This document shows positions 6,630 to 12,293 of a stretch of DNA of 12,293 nucleotides, piece after piece (the stretch's first letter is position 1; the number at the start of each line of letters is the position of its first letter). The notes below the pieces were generated by a model, which was not told where the DNA came from, made no database searches, and was given only the letters and a program-made list of their open reading frames with translations. The stretch comes from Prevotellaceae bacterium UBA1716 (GTDB lineage: Bacteria; Bacteroidota; Bacteroidia; Bacteroidales; Bacteroidaceae): contig DCIW01000008.1 in NCBI GenBank assembly GCA_002317225.1, positions 1-12,293 of the forward strand. The letters are read 5' to 3'. A program made the translations under genes and the position numbers.

Positions 6630-7853
6630 TTATAGCCAGTTTGTTCCGTTACTTCTTTCGAGGATGAATCGTGCTTGCTGTTCGAGTTCATCGACAGAGT
6701 CAGAGTGAAGCATAAACACCTGTGCACCCATACCTCCTGATATACTCTTTGGTGGTATCTTCTCGAGCAGGAGTTTCCTGCCCAACTCCTCATGAATGGC
6801 ATTCGCATCGTGTTTGTAATCCACCTTCTCACTTCGACCGAAATGGGTTACGTATCTCTTGAACTGATACTGAGGGAAGGAACGGTTCTCACCGAACACG
6901 AGTGCTTCTGCCCATATCTGATACACATCCACATCGTATGCATAATTCATCTTGTCAGGTATATAACCACCTGGAGCACGCATATTTACCTCAAGTCCCA
7001 GAATGTCACCTTTCTTTCCAAGTCCTTTTTTATCTTCATCAAGACGGAAGAACTCGAAGTGGAAGAAGCGGTTCTTCACTCCGAATGCTTTCACAACACG
7101 AGGGCCAATCTCTGCAAGGTCTATTGCCTGCACATTTTGGGTATAACTCACATTTTCACCTGTACCCTGAAGCATTGCGAGTGGAGTTGCCTTCATCACC
7201 TGACCAGTATAGAAAAGGATGTCGCCACTGGCATTTGTTATTCCGTCGAAAGTCTCGATGTGACCAGGCACAAACTCCTCCATTATGAAGTGTTGAGGAG
7301 GGAAATGGGCTATCACGGTGTTGTACTTTTCTGTCAGTTCTTCTGCCGAGGTGATCTTCCACGTATTGCTTGCACCCACACCATTGTCGGGTTTTGCGAT
7401 GACTGGATATCCCACCTTTTTTGCAAAGGCGAGAGCTCCCTCAATACTCTCTATGAGATAATGTCGGGCAGTCTTCACCTTGGCAGTCTTGTACCCAAGT
7501 TTCATCTGCGACTTGAGTTTCACGGCATTCATGTCCTGAGTCTTCCAACCCGTAGTGACATTGAAATCAGTACGCAGACGAGCCTCTAACTCAAGCCAAT
7601 ATTCGTTTTGTGATTCTATATAGTCAATCTTTCCATACTTGAAGGTAAAGAATGCCGTTGCACGCATCACTTGATCATAATCCTCAAGTGATGGTACATA
7701 ATAATATTCTGTTACTGAGTTCTTTACCTCCTGCTGAAGATTGTCGTATCGACAATCGCCAATACCCAGCACATTCGCGCCCAATATCTTCAACCTGTCA
7801 CAGAAATTGAAGAAATGAAGTGGAAAGTGGGGACTTATAAATATAATGTTCAT
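6630..7853 (-). CDS. ATP-grasp carboxylate-amine ligase 1
   Basis: A 407-residue ATP-grasp ligase. The frame could open at 7877, but I place the start at the ATG at 7853. There the sequence MNIIFISPHFP lines up with the start of the paralogue at 3327-4562, and the codon overlaps the TGA of the upstream esterase (TGATG; the ATG just before gives ATGA). Domains are a pre-ATP-grasp part (1-105), then YPVIAKPDNGVGASNTWKI (149-167, ATP lysine K154), MEEF (191-194), and metal ligands in LEVNMRAPGG (E288, N290, R292). Compared with its paralogue it has a longer loop around 215-245 (TPLAMLQGTGENVSYTQN) and a distinct C-terminus. It probably adds one building block to a carboxylate or to the gamma-glutamyl product of the next gene. 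The substrate is unknown. Confidence 0.88.
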   Translation of the reverse strand: MNIIFISPHFPLHFFNFCDRLKILGANVLGIGDCRYDNLQQEVKNSVTEYYYVPSLEDYDQVMRATAFFTFKYGKIDYIESQNEYWLELEARLRTDFNVTTGWKTQDMNAVKLKSQMKLGYKTAKVKTARHYLIESIEGALAFAKKVGYPVIAKPDNGVGASNTWKITSAEELTEKYNTVIAHFPPQHFIMEEFVPGHIETFDGITNASGDILFYTGQVMKATPLAMLQGTGENVSYTQNVQAIDLAEIGPRVVKAFGVKNRFFHFEFFRLDEDKKGLGKKGDILGLEVNMRAPGGYIPDKMNYAYDVDVYQIWAEALVFGENRSFPQYQFKRYVTHFGRSEKVDYKHDANAIHEELGRKLLLEKIPPKSISGGMGAQVFMLHSDSVDELEQQARFILERSNGTNWL

Positions 7854-8599
7854 CATTCCCATAAAAATTTCATCCAATGTGGTACTTCATATTGCCAGCT
7901 TGCCTCGTTGTGGTTACCTCCCTCATTGCGAAGCAGGTAAGTCTTGATGCCCTTTTGCTGAACGAGCCATTCTATCTCACGAATACGGTTTTCGAGATCC
8001 CATTCGTCCTGCAATTCGTTGGTTCCCCAAGAGAAGAACATGCGGGTATCAAGGTTGAACACACCGTTGTTTATATCGTTACGGAAGAGTTGCATGGCTG
8101 GTTGGAAAGCAGCTGAGATTATAGCAGCCTTTGAGAAGATATGATTGAACTTCAGCACTCCATACATTGCCATCATTCCGCCCATCGAATATCCTGCAAT
8201 GGCAGTTGCTTCACGTTCAGGAACTGTGCGGTAATTGCTGTCTATATGATTCTTCAAGTCACCCGTGATCCATTCGAAAGTCTGATGACCGCGACCTGGT
8301 ATATGACCATATATGCGGCTTTCAATGCTATAAGGACAATATTCCTGTACACGAGTCCAATCGTCCTGAGCACATTCAATACCTACAACTATCAACTTTT
8401 TCCACCATCCGTCAAGAAAGCCTTTCAATCCCAATGACTTGCCGAATGTGGCATCTCCATCAAAGAAGAGGTTGTGCCCATCGAACATATATAAAACAGC
8501 ATATCTCTCCGACGACTGATAGTAGTCGTCAGGGAGATAGAGATGTATGCGGCGGTCCTGATTTGCCGGGGCGCACCATAAATTAAATTTGTTAACCAT
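7853..8599 (-). CDS. Alpha/beta-hydrolase esterase, EstD/Fes-like
   Basis: A 248-residue serine hydrolase of the putative esterase family (esterase D, Fes and antigen 85 relatives). It starts with a beta-strand region RRIHLYLPDDYY and the family signature YAVLYMFDGHNLFFD (33-47). The nucleophile elbow is GYSMGG (136-141, Ser138), and the C-terminal catalytic His is probably H230 in GGNHNEASW; the acid is likely in the WGTNELQDEWD region (191-201). No signal peptide, so cytoplasmic. In siderophore systems such enzymes cleave the carrier ester; others are S-formylglutathione hydrolases. In this operon it could release or deacylate an intermediate, or act on thioester adducts of a thiol product. 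Its TGA overlaps the ATP-grasp ligase 1 start, indicating tight coupling. It is not a close duplicate of the esterase upstream, sharing only the fold and SMGG motif. Confidence 0.85.
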   Translation of the reverse strand: MVNKFNLWCAPANQDRRIHLYLPDDYYQSSERYAVLYMFDGHNLFFDGDATFGKSLGLKGFLDGWWKKLIVVGIECAQDDWTRVQEYCPYSIESRIYGHIPGRGHQTFEWITGDLKNHIDSNYRTVPEREATAIAGYSMGGMMAMYGVLKFNHIFSKAAIISAAFQPAMQLFRNDINNGVFNLDTRMFFSWGTNELQDEWDLENRIREIEWLVQQKGIKTYLLRNEGGNHNEASWQYEVPHWMKFLWE

Positions 8600-8633
8600 A
8601 TTATATTGAAGTTTTTTGTCTTTCGTCTTTCTT

Positions 8634-9407
8634 TTACGCTGCCTCCTTCTTCTTGTTTATTAACTTTTCGAAGAAGTAAACTGCCTGTTTTCTCCACCAC
8701 TCAAAGTCGTGGTACACATCCTTGCCCCAGATGTCAACCCATACAGGAATATTTTTCTCTGCAAGCAACTGACCGAGTCGTTGAGTAGATGGGCAAGTGA
8801 TGCTTTCGTAAGCACCCTGTCCACAGCAGAGGATAATCTGCTTGTCTCTGTATGCATCGAGTAGTACACTTGGATCTGTGTAGTCGTTAAGGAAATTGAG
8901 TGGAGAATTCTTGTATATGAGTTCGTTATCAAACTTAGGGAAGAAGTGATCTGCATGGAACAGACCGCTCAACGAAAGTAATGTGTCGAAGAGGTCGGGA
9001 CGACGGAAGAACACGTTTCCTGCGTGATAACCACCCATTGAGCAACCAGTTACGATGAGTTTCTCGCCGTTGTTTACACTTGGGATGAGTTCGTCAACGA
9101 TATAGTTGAACCAACGTTCGTGAAGTTCAATCAATCCCTGATAATTCTGAGTATTCTCTTCACTGACGTCAGCCTTCTCGTAAATGCTCCAAGTCTCCTT
9201 ATCTATGCTGTCACAACAGATAAGATGGATTGCGCCTGCCTCGATCATAGGAGCAAGCACGCTAATCATACCATTGTCTTCCCATTCATAGAATCTTTGG
9301 TCCTGACTTGGGAATACCAACACACCACGACCTGCGTTGCCGTAAGTCTTGTACTCCATTTCGCGATGGAGATTGTTGCTATATGTCTTGTAGTAGTGTA
9401 CTTCCAT
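8634..9407 (-). CDS. Alpha/beta-hydrolase esterase, first gene of the operon
   Basis: A 257-residue protein of the esterase family with the nucleophile elbow GCSMGGYHAG (121-130, Ser123) and the likely catalytic His233 in VYHDFEWWRKQ. The acid is probably in DIWGKD (225-230) or just before it. The reading frame continues upstream to 9488, but the promoter -7 element at 9458-9465 falls inside that extension, so the ATG at 9407 (MEVHYYKTYS) is the real start. No signal peptide. Its role is unknown; serine hydrolases of this shape act on esters, thioesters or amides. A 34-bp gap, with no terminator, separates it from the next esterase gene, so it leads the operon. Confidence 0.85.
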   Translation of the reverse strand: MEVHYYKTYSNNLHREMEYKTYGNAGRGVLVFPSQDQRFYEWEDNGMISVLAPMIEAGAIHLICCDSIDKETWSIYEKADVSEENTQNYQGLIELHERWFNYIVDELIPSVNNGEKLIVTGCSMGGYHAGNVFFRRPDLFDTLLSLSGLFHADHFFPKFDNELIYKNSPLNFLNDYTDPSVLLDAYRDKQIILCCGQGAYESITCPSTQRLGQLLAEKNIPVWVDIWGKDVYHDFEWWRKQAVYFFEKLINKKKEAA

Positions 9408-9457
9408 TTTTGTTGTGACTTTATATATAATAAATAATGTGTTTCTGAAAAACGATG

Positions 9458-9488
9458 CAAAGGTACGATATGTAGCATAAACAACCAA
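9458..9488 (-). promoter_or_regulatory. Promoter of the six-gene ligase operon
   Basis: On the - strand TACCTTTG (9465-9458) matches the Bacteroidetes -7 consensus TAnnTTTG exactly. A CTTG containing the -33 TTG (9488-9486) lies 20 bp upstream, the expected spacing. The predicted 5' leader is roughly 40-50 nt before the ATG at 9407. This is the best-formed promoter in the window and places all six genes under one start. Confidence 0.75.
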
Positions 9489-9530
9489 GAAGAATGATTA
9501 ATTAAGGAATAATATTCTTTTACGCTACAT
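9470..9530. promoter_or_regulatory. 7-bp inverted repeat flanking the operon -33 region
   Basis: ATGTAGC (9470-9476) and GCTACAT (9524-9530) are exact reverse complements on either side of the operon -33 element. The 47-bp spacing is long for a single dimer site, so this could be two half-sites for looping or chance in AT-rich DNA. Confidence 0.25.
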
Positions 9531-9533
9531 TCG

Positions 9534-9582
9534 GAAAGAATTTCTTTCATGCTCATACCACACCTATGGTATATAATATACC
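9534..9582. promoter_or_regulatory. Two 15-bp palindromes between the divergent promoters (candidate operators)
   Basis: GAAAGAA-T-TTCTTTC (9534-9548) and GGTATAT-A-ATATACC (9568-9582) are both perfect palindromes around one central base, with centres 34 bp apart. A further overlapping pair, ATACCA (9555-9560) with TGGTAT (9567-9572), shares bases with the second. The second palindrome ends about 35 bp before the -7 element of the lipoprotein gene, which lacks a good -33 box; that is where an activator would sit. Binding proteins are unknown. Confidence 0.45.
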
Positions 9583-9617
9583 CCATAATTGCGAGACTCT
9601 ACCATATAAAAACTCCG

Positions 9618-9625
9618 TACCTTTG
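9618..9625 (+). promoter_or_regulatory. Promoter -7 element of the lipoprotein/receptor operon
   Basis: TACCTTTG matches TAnnTTTG and lies 73 bp before the ATG at 9699. The nearest upstream TTG (9589-9591) is 26 bp away, longer than the usual 19-21, so basal activity may be low. A purine stretch AAAGGTAAAAGGAA just before the ATG is a weak ribosome-binding site. Confidence 0.6.
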
Positions 9626-9698
9626 CACTCGATTTCAACAACAACTGAATTCTACAAAAACTTCATATATTCATTATTAAATTTAAAGGTAAAAGGAA

Positions 9699-10679
9699 AT
9701 GAAAAAAGTATTCACATTCGTTTTAACAATCGCTTCATTAGGATTGTTTTCTTGCAACAGCAACGACGATGCTTTTGGCAATATAGATATCGAAGGCACA
9801 GGTATAACTATTACAGACGATGTGGATTGCTGTTCTGCTGAGGAGGCACTGCAAGTGTATAAGTTCTTGCAGACTGTGAAGATCATACCAGAACTATCAA
9901 CTGTAGTCAATGATAAATACAATGTATTCGCATACAGCAAGAATGGCTCTTTCCACACTGGTTTCAATGAGATTTACTTCGTTGCCACAAAGAAAAGTTC
10001 AGGCAACTACATCAAGAACTTCGATATAACCAACCTTACCCCTCTCATGCACATGACCAAGATGGACAAGTATCATAGCACTCCTACTGGTGGTAGCGTT
10101 GAATCCTTCAACAACAGCTACTTAGCAGTAAAGCGAGGATGGATTTCATTCGTGATGAACTCAGGCGAAACTGGCACTTGGGCTCTCTCTTACGATGCAA
10201 AGGTACTCGGAGCAGATGGTGGTATTCAGAACAAGGACATCACGGTAAATGCTCTTCCTGATGGACAGGAATGGATTAAGTCGTTCAAGGTGGGTGAAGA
10301 TCCTTCGACAAGCTCAGGACAGGCAAATTACTATATCTCTCTTGTCAATCCTCTTGATTGGAAAACTGGAACCAATACCGTTCAGGCTTATATATCAAAG
10401 AAAAATGCCGCATCGCTCACTTCTCCTTGGCCGGTAGCAACCGAGCAGTTTGAAGTGGAGATAGTGCCTACAATGCCCGACATGGGCAACCATACTTCTC
10501 CCGACAACACTCCTTTCACTCTCCAAACTGATGGTTCGTACCAAGCCACTCTCAATCTTACGATGACCGGACTTTGGCGACTCCATCTCACCGTAAAGGA
10601 CTCAAAAGGCAATATCGTTGCTGGAGGCGATGACCTCAGCGATGGTTTCAGTTCACTTTATCTAGATGTAACAATATGA
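9699..10679 (+). CDS. Lipoprotein with two YtkA/FixH-like domains, probable copper binding
   Basis: A 326-residue lipoprotein: signal peptide MKKVFTFVLTIASLGLFSC with lipobox Cys19, then an acidic linker and adjacent cysteines C44-C45. The C-terminal part (about 245-326) looks like a YtkA-like domain: VEIVPTMPDMGNHTSP, DGSYQATLNLTMTGLWRLHLTVKD. The part at about 70-175 has the same plan (SKNGSFHTGFNEIYF, PLMHMTKMDKYHSTP, SGETGTWALSYDAKV), so it appears to be a tandem duplicate. Both repeats carry Met and His at matching places (M117, M119, M122, H126; M259, M262, H265), typical of copper-binding periplasmic proteins. Its stop codon overlaps the start of a TonB receptor with a copper-type plug motif, so it probably hands over or scavenges copper at the envelope. 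Residues 201-208 (DPSTSSGQ) are encoded by an inserted dispersed repeat. The metal is inferred. Confidence 0.8.
   Translation: MKKVFTFVLTIASLGLFSCNSNDDAFGNIDIEGTGITITDDVDCCSAEEALQVYKFLQTVKIIPELSTVVNDKYNVFAYSKNGSFHTGFNEIYFVATKKSSGNYIKNFDITNLTPLMHMTKMDKYHSTPTGGSVESFNNSYLAVKRGWISFVMNSGETGTWALSYDAKVLGADGGIQNKDITVNALPDGQEWIKSFKVGEDPSTSSGQANYYISLVNPLDWKTGTNTVQAYISKKNAASLTSPWPVATEQFEVEIVPTMPDMGNHTSPDNTPFTLQTDGSYQATLNLTMTGLWRLHLTVKDSKGNIVAGGDDLSDGFSSLYLDVTI
10302..10323 (+). repeat. Short dispersed repeat inserted in frame in the lipoprotein gene
   Basis: CCTTCGACAAGCTCAGGACA and the next two bases belong to a short repeat that I know from many environmental and Bacteroidetes genomes. It typically translates to DPSTSSGQ in one frame and LRQAQDR in another; both are seen here. 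It encodes residues 202-208 of the lipoprotein without breaking the frame. Family membership is from recall. Confidence 0.6.
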
Positions 10680-12293
10680 TTTTTCCGCTATTAGCTCTAT
10701 CAATAATAATTAACGACTCTACCACGACCGAATCTCATACTATCGACGAGGTCGTGGTAGTCTCTACTAATGCCCGAGGAGCCAAACGCTCGCTCAAGGG
10801 ACAAGTGGCAAGTATCGACGAACATCTTGCCCAACTCTCCAATGTAAACCTCATTCGTCGTGGCTCCTACGCATGGGAACCTGTAGTCAACAATATGCAG
10901 TCCGAACGACTCTCCACCACTATCGATGGCATGAAGATATTCTATGCTTGTACCGATAAGATGGACCCAGTCACTTCGTATGTGGAAAGTGGCAACCTCC
11001 AAAGCATCAGTCTCAATTCGGGCCTCTTCGGCAATCCGCAGTCAACGGGTAATATTGGTGGTAGTTTGGATTTGAAGTTGAGGAAGGTAGGGTTTGGCAA
11101 CGATCCTTTCCATCTTAATGCTTCGGCAGGTCATGAGTTCAACGGTCATCTGCAGGTTTATGGTGCTGATGCAGCATTCTCTTCTGATAAGTTTTATACA
11201 AATTTCGGTGCTTTCTATCGTCATGCAGGCAATTATAAGGCAGGAGGACAAAAGGAAGTGGAGTTCTCTCAGTTTCAGAAGGTTAATGCTTTTACCAACC
11301 TCGGCTACAAACTCAACGAATCTCATATCCTTGAAGGAACCGTCATCTATGACATAGCATCCAATGTAGGTTATCCCGCCCTCAACATGGATGTCAAGAA
11401 AGCAGAAGGCTTCATCACCTCCATCTCCCACAAATGGAACATACATTCTACAAACTCCTCCCCTTTGGGGAGGTTGGGAGGGGCTTCCCTCGAAACCAAA
11501 CTCTACTACAACCACATAATCCATATCATGGACGACACCAAACGACCAGATGTAGAGATTCACATGGATATGCCTGGTGATAGTTGGACTACTGGTCTTT
11601 ACAGTCTTTTCCGTTTCGCAAAAGGTATTCACGACATATCTGCTAACTACGACCTCTACTACAACCGTGTCTTTGCCGACATGACAATGTATCCTGGTGG
11701 TGCAGCACCGATGTATATGGTCACATGGCCTGATGTGGGAACACTCAATACAGGACTTGCCCTTTCCGACTATCTGTCGTTTGCACACAATCAGTCGGTT
11801 AATGTATCAGCCAAAATCTCTTGGCAGAACCAGCGACTCAACAACGAAGAAGGTCGCAATGCCTTGAAGGTTTTCTTCCCTCGCATGACCGATTCTTACA
11901 ATCAGACTACGGGTCGTATAGCAGCAAGTTACACATGGCAACCAACCGATTGGTCGCTCTCTTTCGGAACCGGTTGGGGTAGTCGTGCTGCTACGGTCAC
12001 AGAGGCATACGGATATTATCTCAACAACACCTTCGACCAATATGACTATATCGGCAATCCACATCTCAAGAACGAATCTGCTGTCGAAGTGAATGCTGCC
12101 GTCAAGTGGTATGCAGGTGATTTGACACTCGGCATTGATGCTAATTCCTTCTTCTTCAAGAATTATATCATTGGTCAGTTTGAGGATCGCCTCTCTCCGA
12201 TGACTGTTGATGCAGAAGGAGTTAAGGTGTATGGTAATCTGCCTAATGCACGCATCTTCAACTCATCATTCACTGCACAATGGCGAGTGGTGC
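10676..12293 (+). CDS. OprC/NosA-like TonB-dependent receptor, probable copper importer (3' end outside window)
   Basis: The open frame runs 539 codons to the window edge with no stop. The start ATG overlaps the lipoprotein TGA (ATGA). The N-terminus MIFPLLALSIIIND is hydrophobic but lacks basic residues, an unusually poor signal peptide. The TonB box is DEVVVVST (24-31). The plug (about 35-145) has TTIDGMKIFYACTDKMDPVT, giving C92 and M96, the CxxxM pattern that in Pseudomonas OprC forms the copper site together with an HxM loop. A candidate partner is HMDM (296-299), and another loop is Met-rich (M336, M338, M346, M348). Strong PHLKNESAVEVNAAVKW and NLPNARIFNSSF segments are typical of TonB barrels. 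Residues about 261-272 come from a GC-rich inserted repeat. Copper as substrate is inference from motif and neighbour. Confidence 0.85.
   Translation, partial: MIFPLLALSIIINDSTTTESHTIDEVVVVSTNARGAKRSLKGQVASIDEHLAQLSNVNLIRRGSYAWEPVVNNMQSERLSTTIDGMKIFYACTDKMDPVTSYVESGNLQSISLNSGLFGNPQSTGNIGGSLDLKLRKVGFGNDPFHLNASAGHEFNGHLQVYGADAAFSSDKFYTNFGAFYRHAGNYKAGGQKEVEFSQFQKVNAFTNLGYKLNESHILEGTVIYDIASNVGYPALNMDVKKAEGFITSISHKWNIHSTNSSPLGRLGGASLETKLYYNHIIHIMDDTKRPDVEIHMDMPGDSWTTGLYSLFRFAKGIHDISANYDLYYNRVFADMTMYPGGAAPMYMVTWPDVGTLNTGLALSDYLSFAHNQSVNVSAKISWQNQRLNNEEGRNALKVFFPRMTDSYNQTTGRIAASYTWQPTDWSLSFGTGWGSRAATVTEAYGYYLNNTFDQYDYIGNPHLKNESAVEVNAAVKWYAGDLTLGIDANSFFFKNYIIGQFEDRLSPMTVDAEGVKVYGNLPNARIFNSSFTAQWRVV
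11457..11491 (+). repeat. GC-rich palindromic repeat inserted in frame in the OprC-like receptor gene
   Basis: CCTCCCC (11457-11463) and GGGGAGG (11467-11473) form a perfect hairpin around TTT, followed by a second small hairpin GAGGG (11478-11482) with CCCTC (11487-11491). The G/C runs contrast with the rest of the gene. It encodes NSSPLGRLGGAS between two ordinary barrel segments. I recall this CTCCCCTTTGGGGAGG type as a recurrent short repeat in Bacteroidales, usually between genes. Confidence 0.65.

Noticed and set aside
6792..7589. 265-residue + strand open frame
   Set aside because: Antisense shadow of ATP-grasp ligase 1, whose catalytic motifs are intact on the other strand.
7854..7877. 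Eight-residue extension MDEIFMGM of ATP-grasp ligase 1
   Set aside because: The paralogue starts exactly at the following Met, and the shorter start gives the usual stop/start overlap with the esterase.
3327..9407. Ergothioneine operon
   Set aside because: A GshA-type ligase and an EgtC-like protein are present, but no sulfoxide synthase, histidine methyltransferase or PLP lyase gene.
9408..9488. N-terminal extension of the first esterase (27 residues from 9488)
   Set aside because: It contains the exact -7 promoter element, and the family-like sequence begins at MEVHYYK.
11042..11788. 248-residue - strand open frame
   Set aside because: Antisense to the OprC-like receptor, which is open for 539 codons with clear TonB-receptor sequence.

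Overview
The window looks like a chromosomal segment of a member of the Bacteroidales, most likely Prevotellaceae. The evidence is a SusD/RagB C-terminus, two TonB-dependent receptors, a lipoprotein, near absence of Shine-Dalgarno sequences, and three promoters matching the Bacteroidetes -7 element TAnnTTTG. It also carries short dispersed-repeat insertions of a kind I associate with this phylum. Genus is inference.

Layout. (1) 1-498 (+): the end of a SusD-like outer-membrane glycan-binding lipoprotein, followed by a strong hairpin terminator at 584-621. (2) 702-2699 (-): a TonB-dependent receptor with a CC plug motif and His- and Asp-rich loops, probably metal-related. (3) 2700-3326: a gene-poor gap filled by a large imperfect inverted repeat (about 2858-3267). 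It is built on an 11-bp motif, AACATTCTACC or its complement, and contains a perfect 18-bp-arm palindrome. (4) 3327-9407 (-): a compact six-gene operon read leftwards from a promoter at 9458-9488 to a terminator at 3281-3316. In transcription order it encodes an alpha/beta-hydrolase esterase, a second esterase, ATP-grasp ligase 1, a GshA-type glutamate-cysteine ligase, a YafJ/EgtC-type class II glutamine amidotransferase and ATP-grasp ligase 2. (5) 9408-9698: a divergent regulatory region with a promoter on each side and two 15-bp palindromes. (6) 9699-12293 (+): a lipoprotein with two YtkA/FixH-like domains, overlapping (ATGA) a TonB-dependent receptor with the CxxxM plug motif of the OprC/NosA copper receptors. 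The receptor runs off the window.

How the genes may work together. The six-gene operon has the composition of an ATP-dependent peptide-bond (amidoligase) pathway. The GshA-type enzyme would make a gamma-glutamyl amide, two duplicated ATP-grasp ligases would add further units, the YafJ/EgtC-type protein could remove or exchange the gamma-glutamyl group, and two serine hydrolases would trim, release or deacylate an intermediate. The product cannot be read from the sequence; a gamma-glutamyl thiol or small peptide metabolite is the best inference. It is divergent from a likely copper-acquisition pair and lies one repeat element away from another possibly metal-related receptor, so a role in metal or redox homeostasis is an attractive but unproven hypothesis. 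This operon is the strongest candidate for an undescribed system here.
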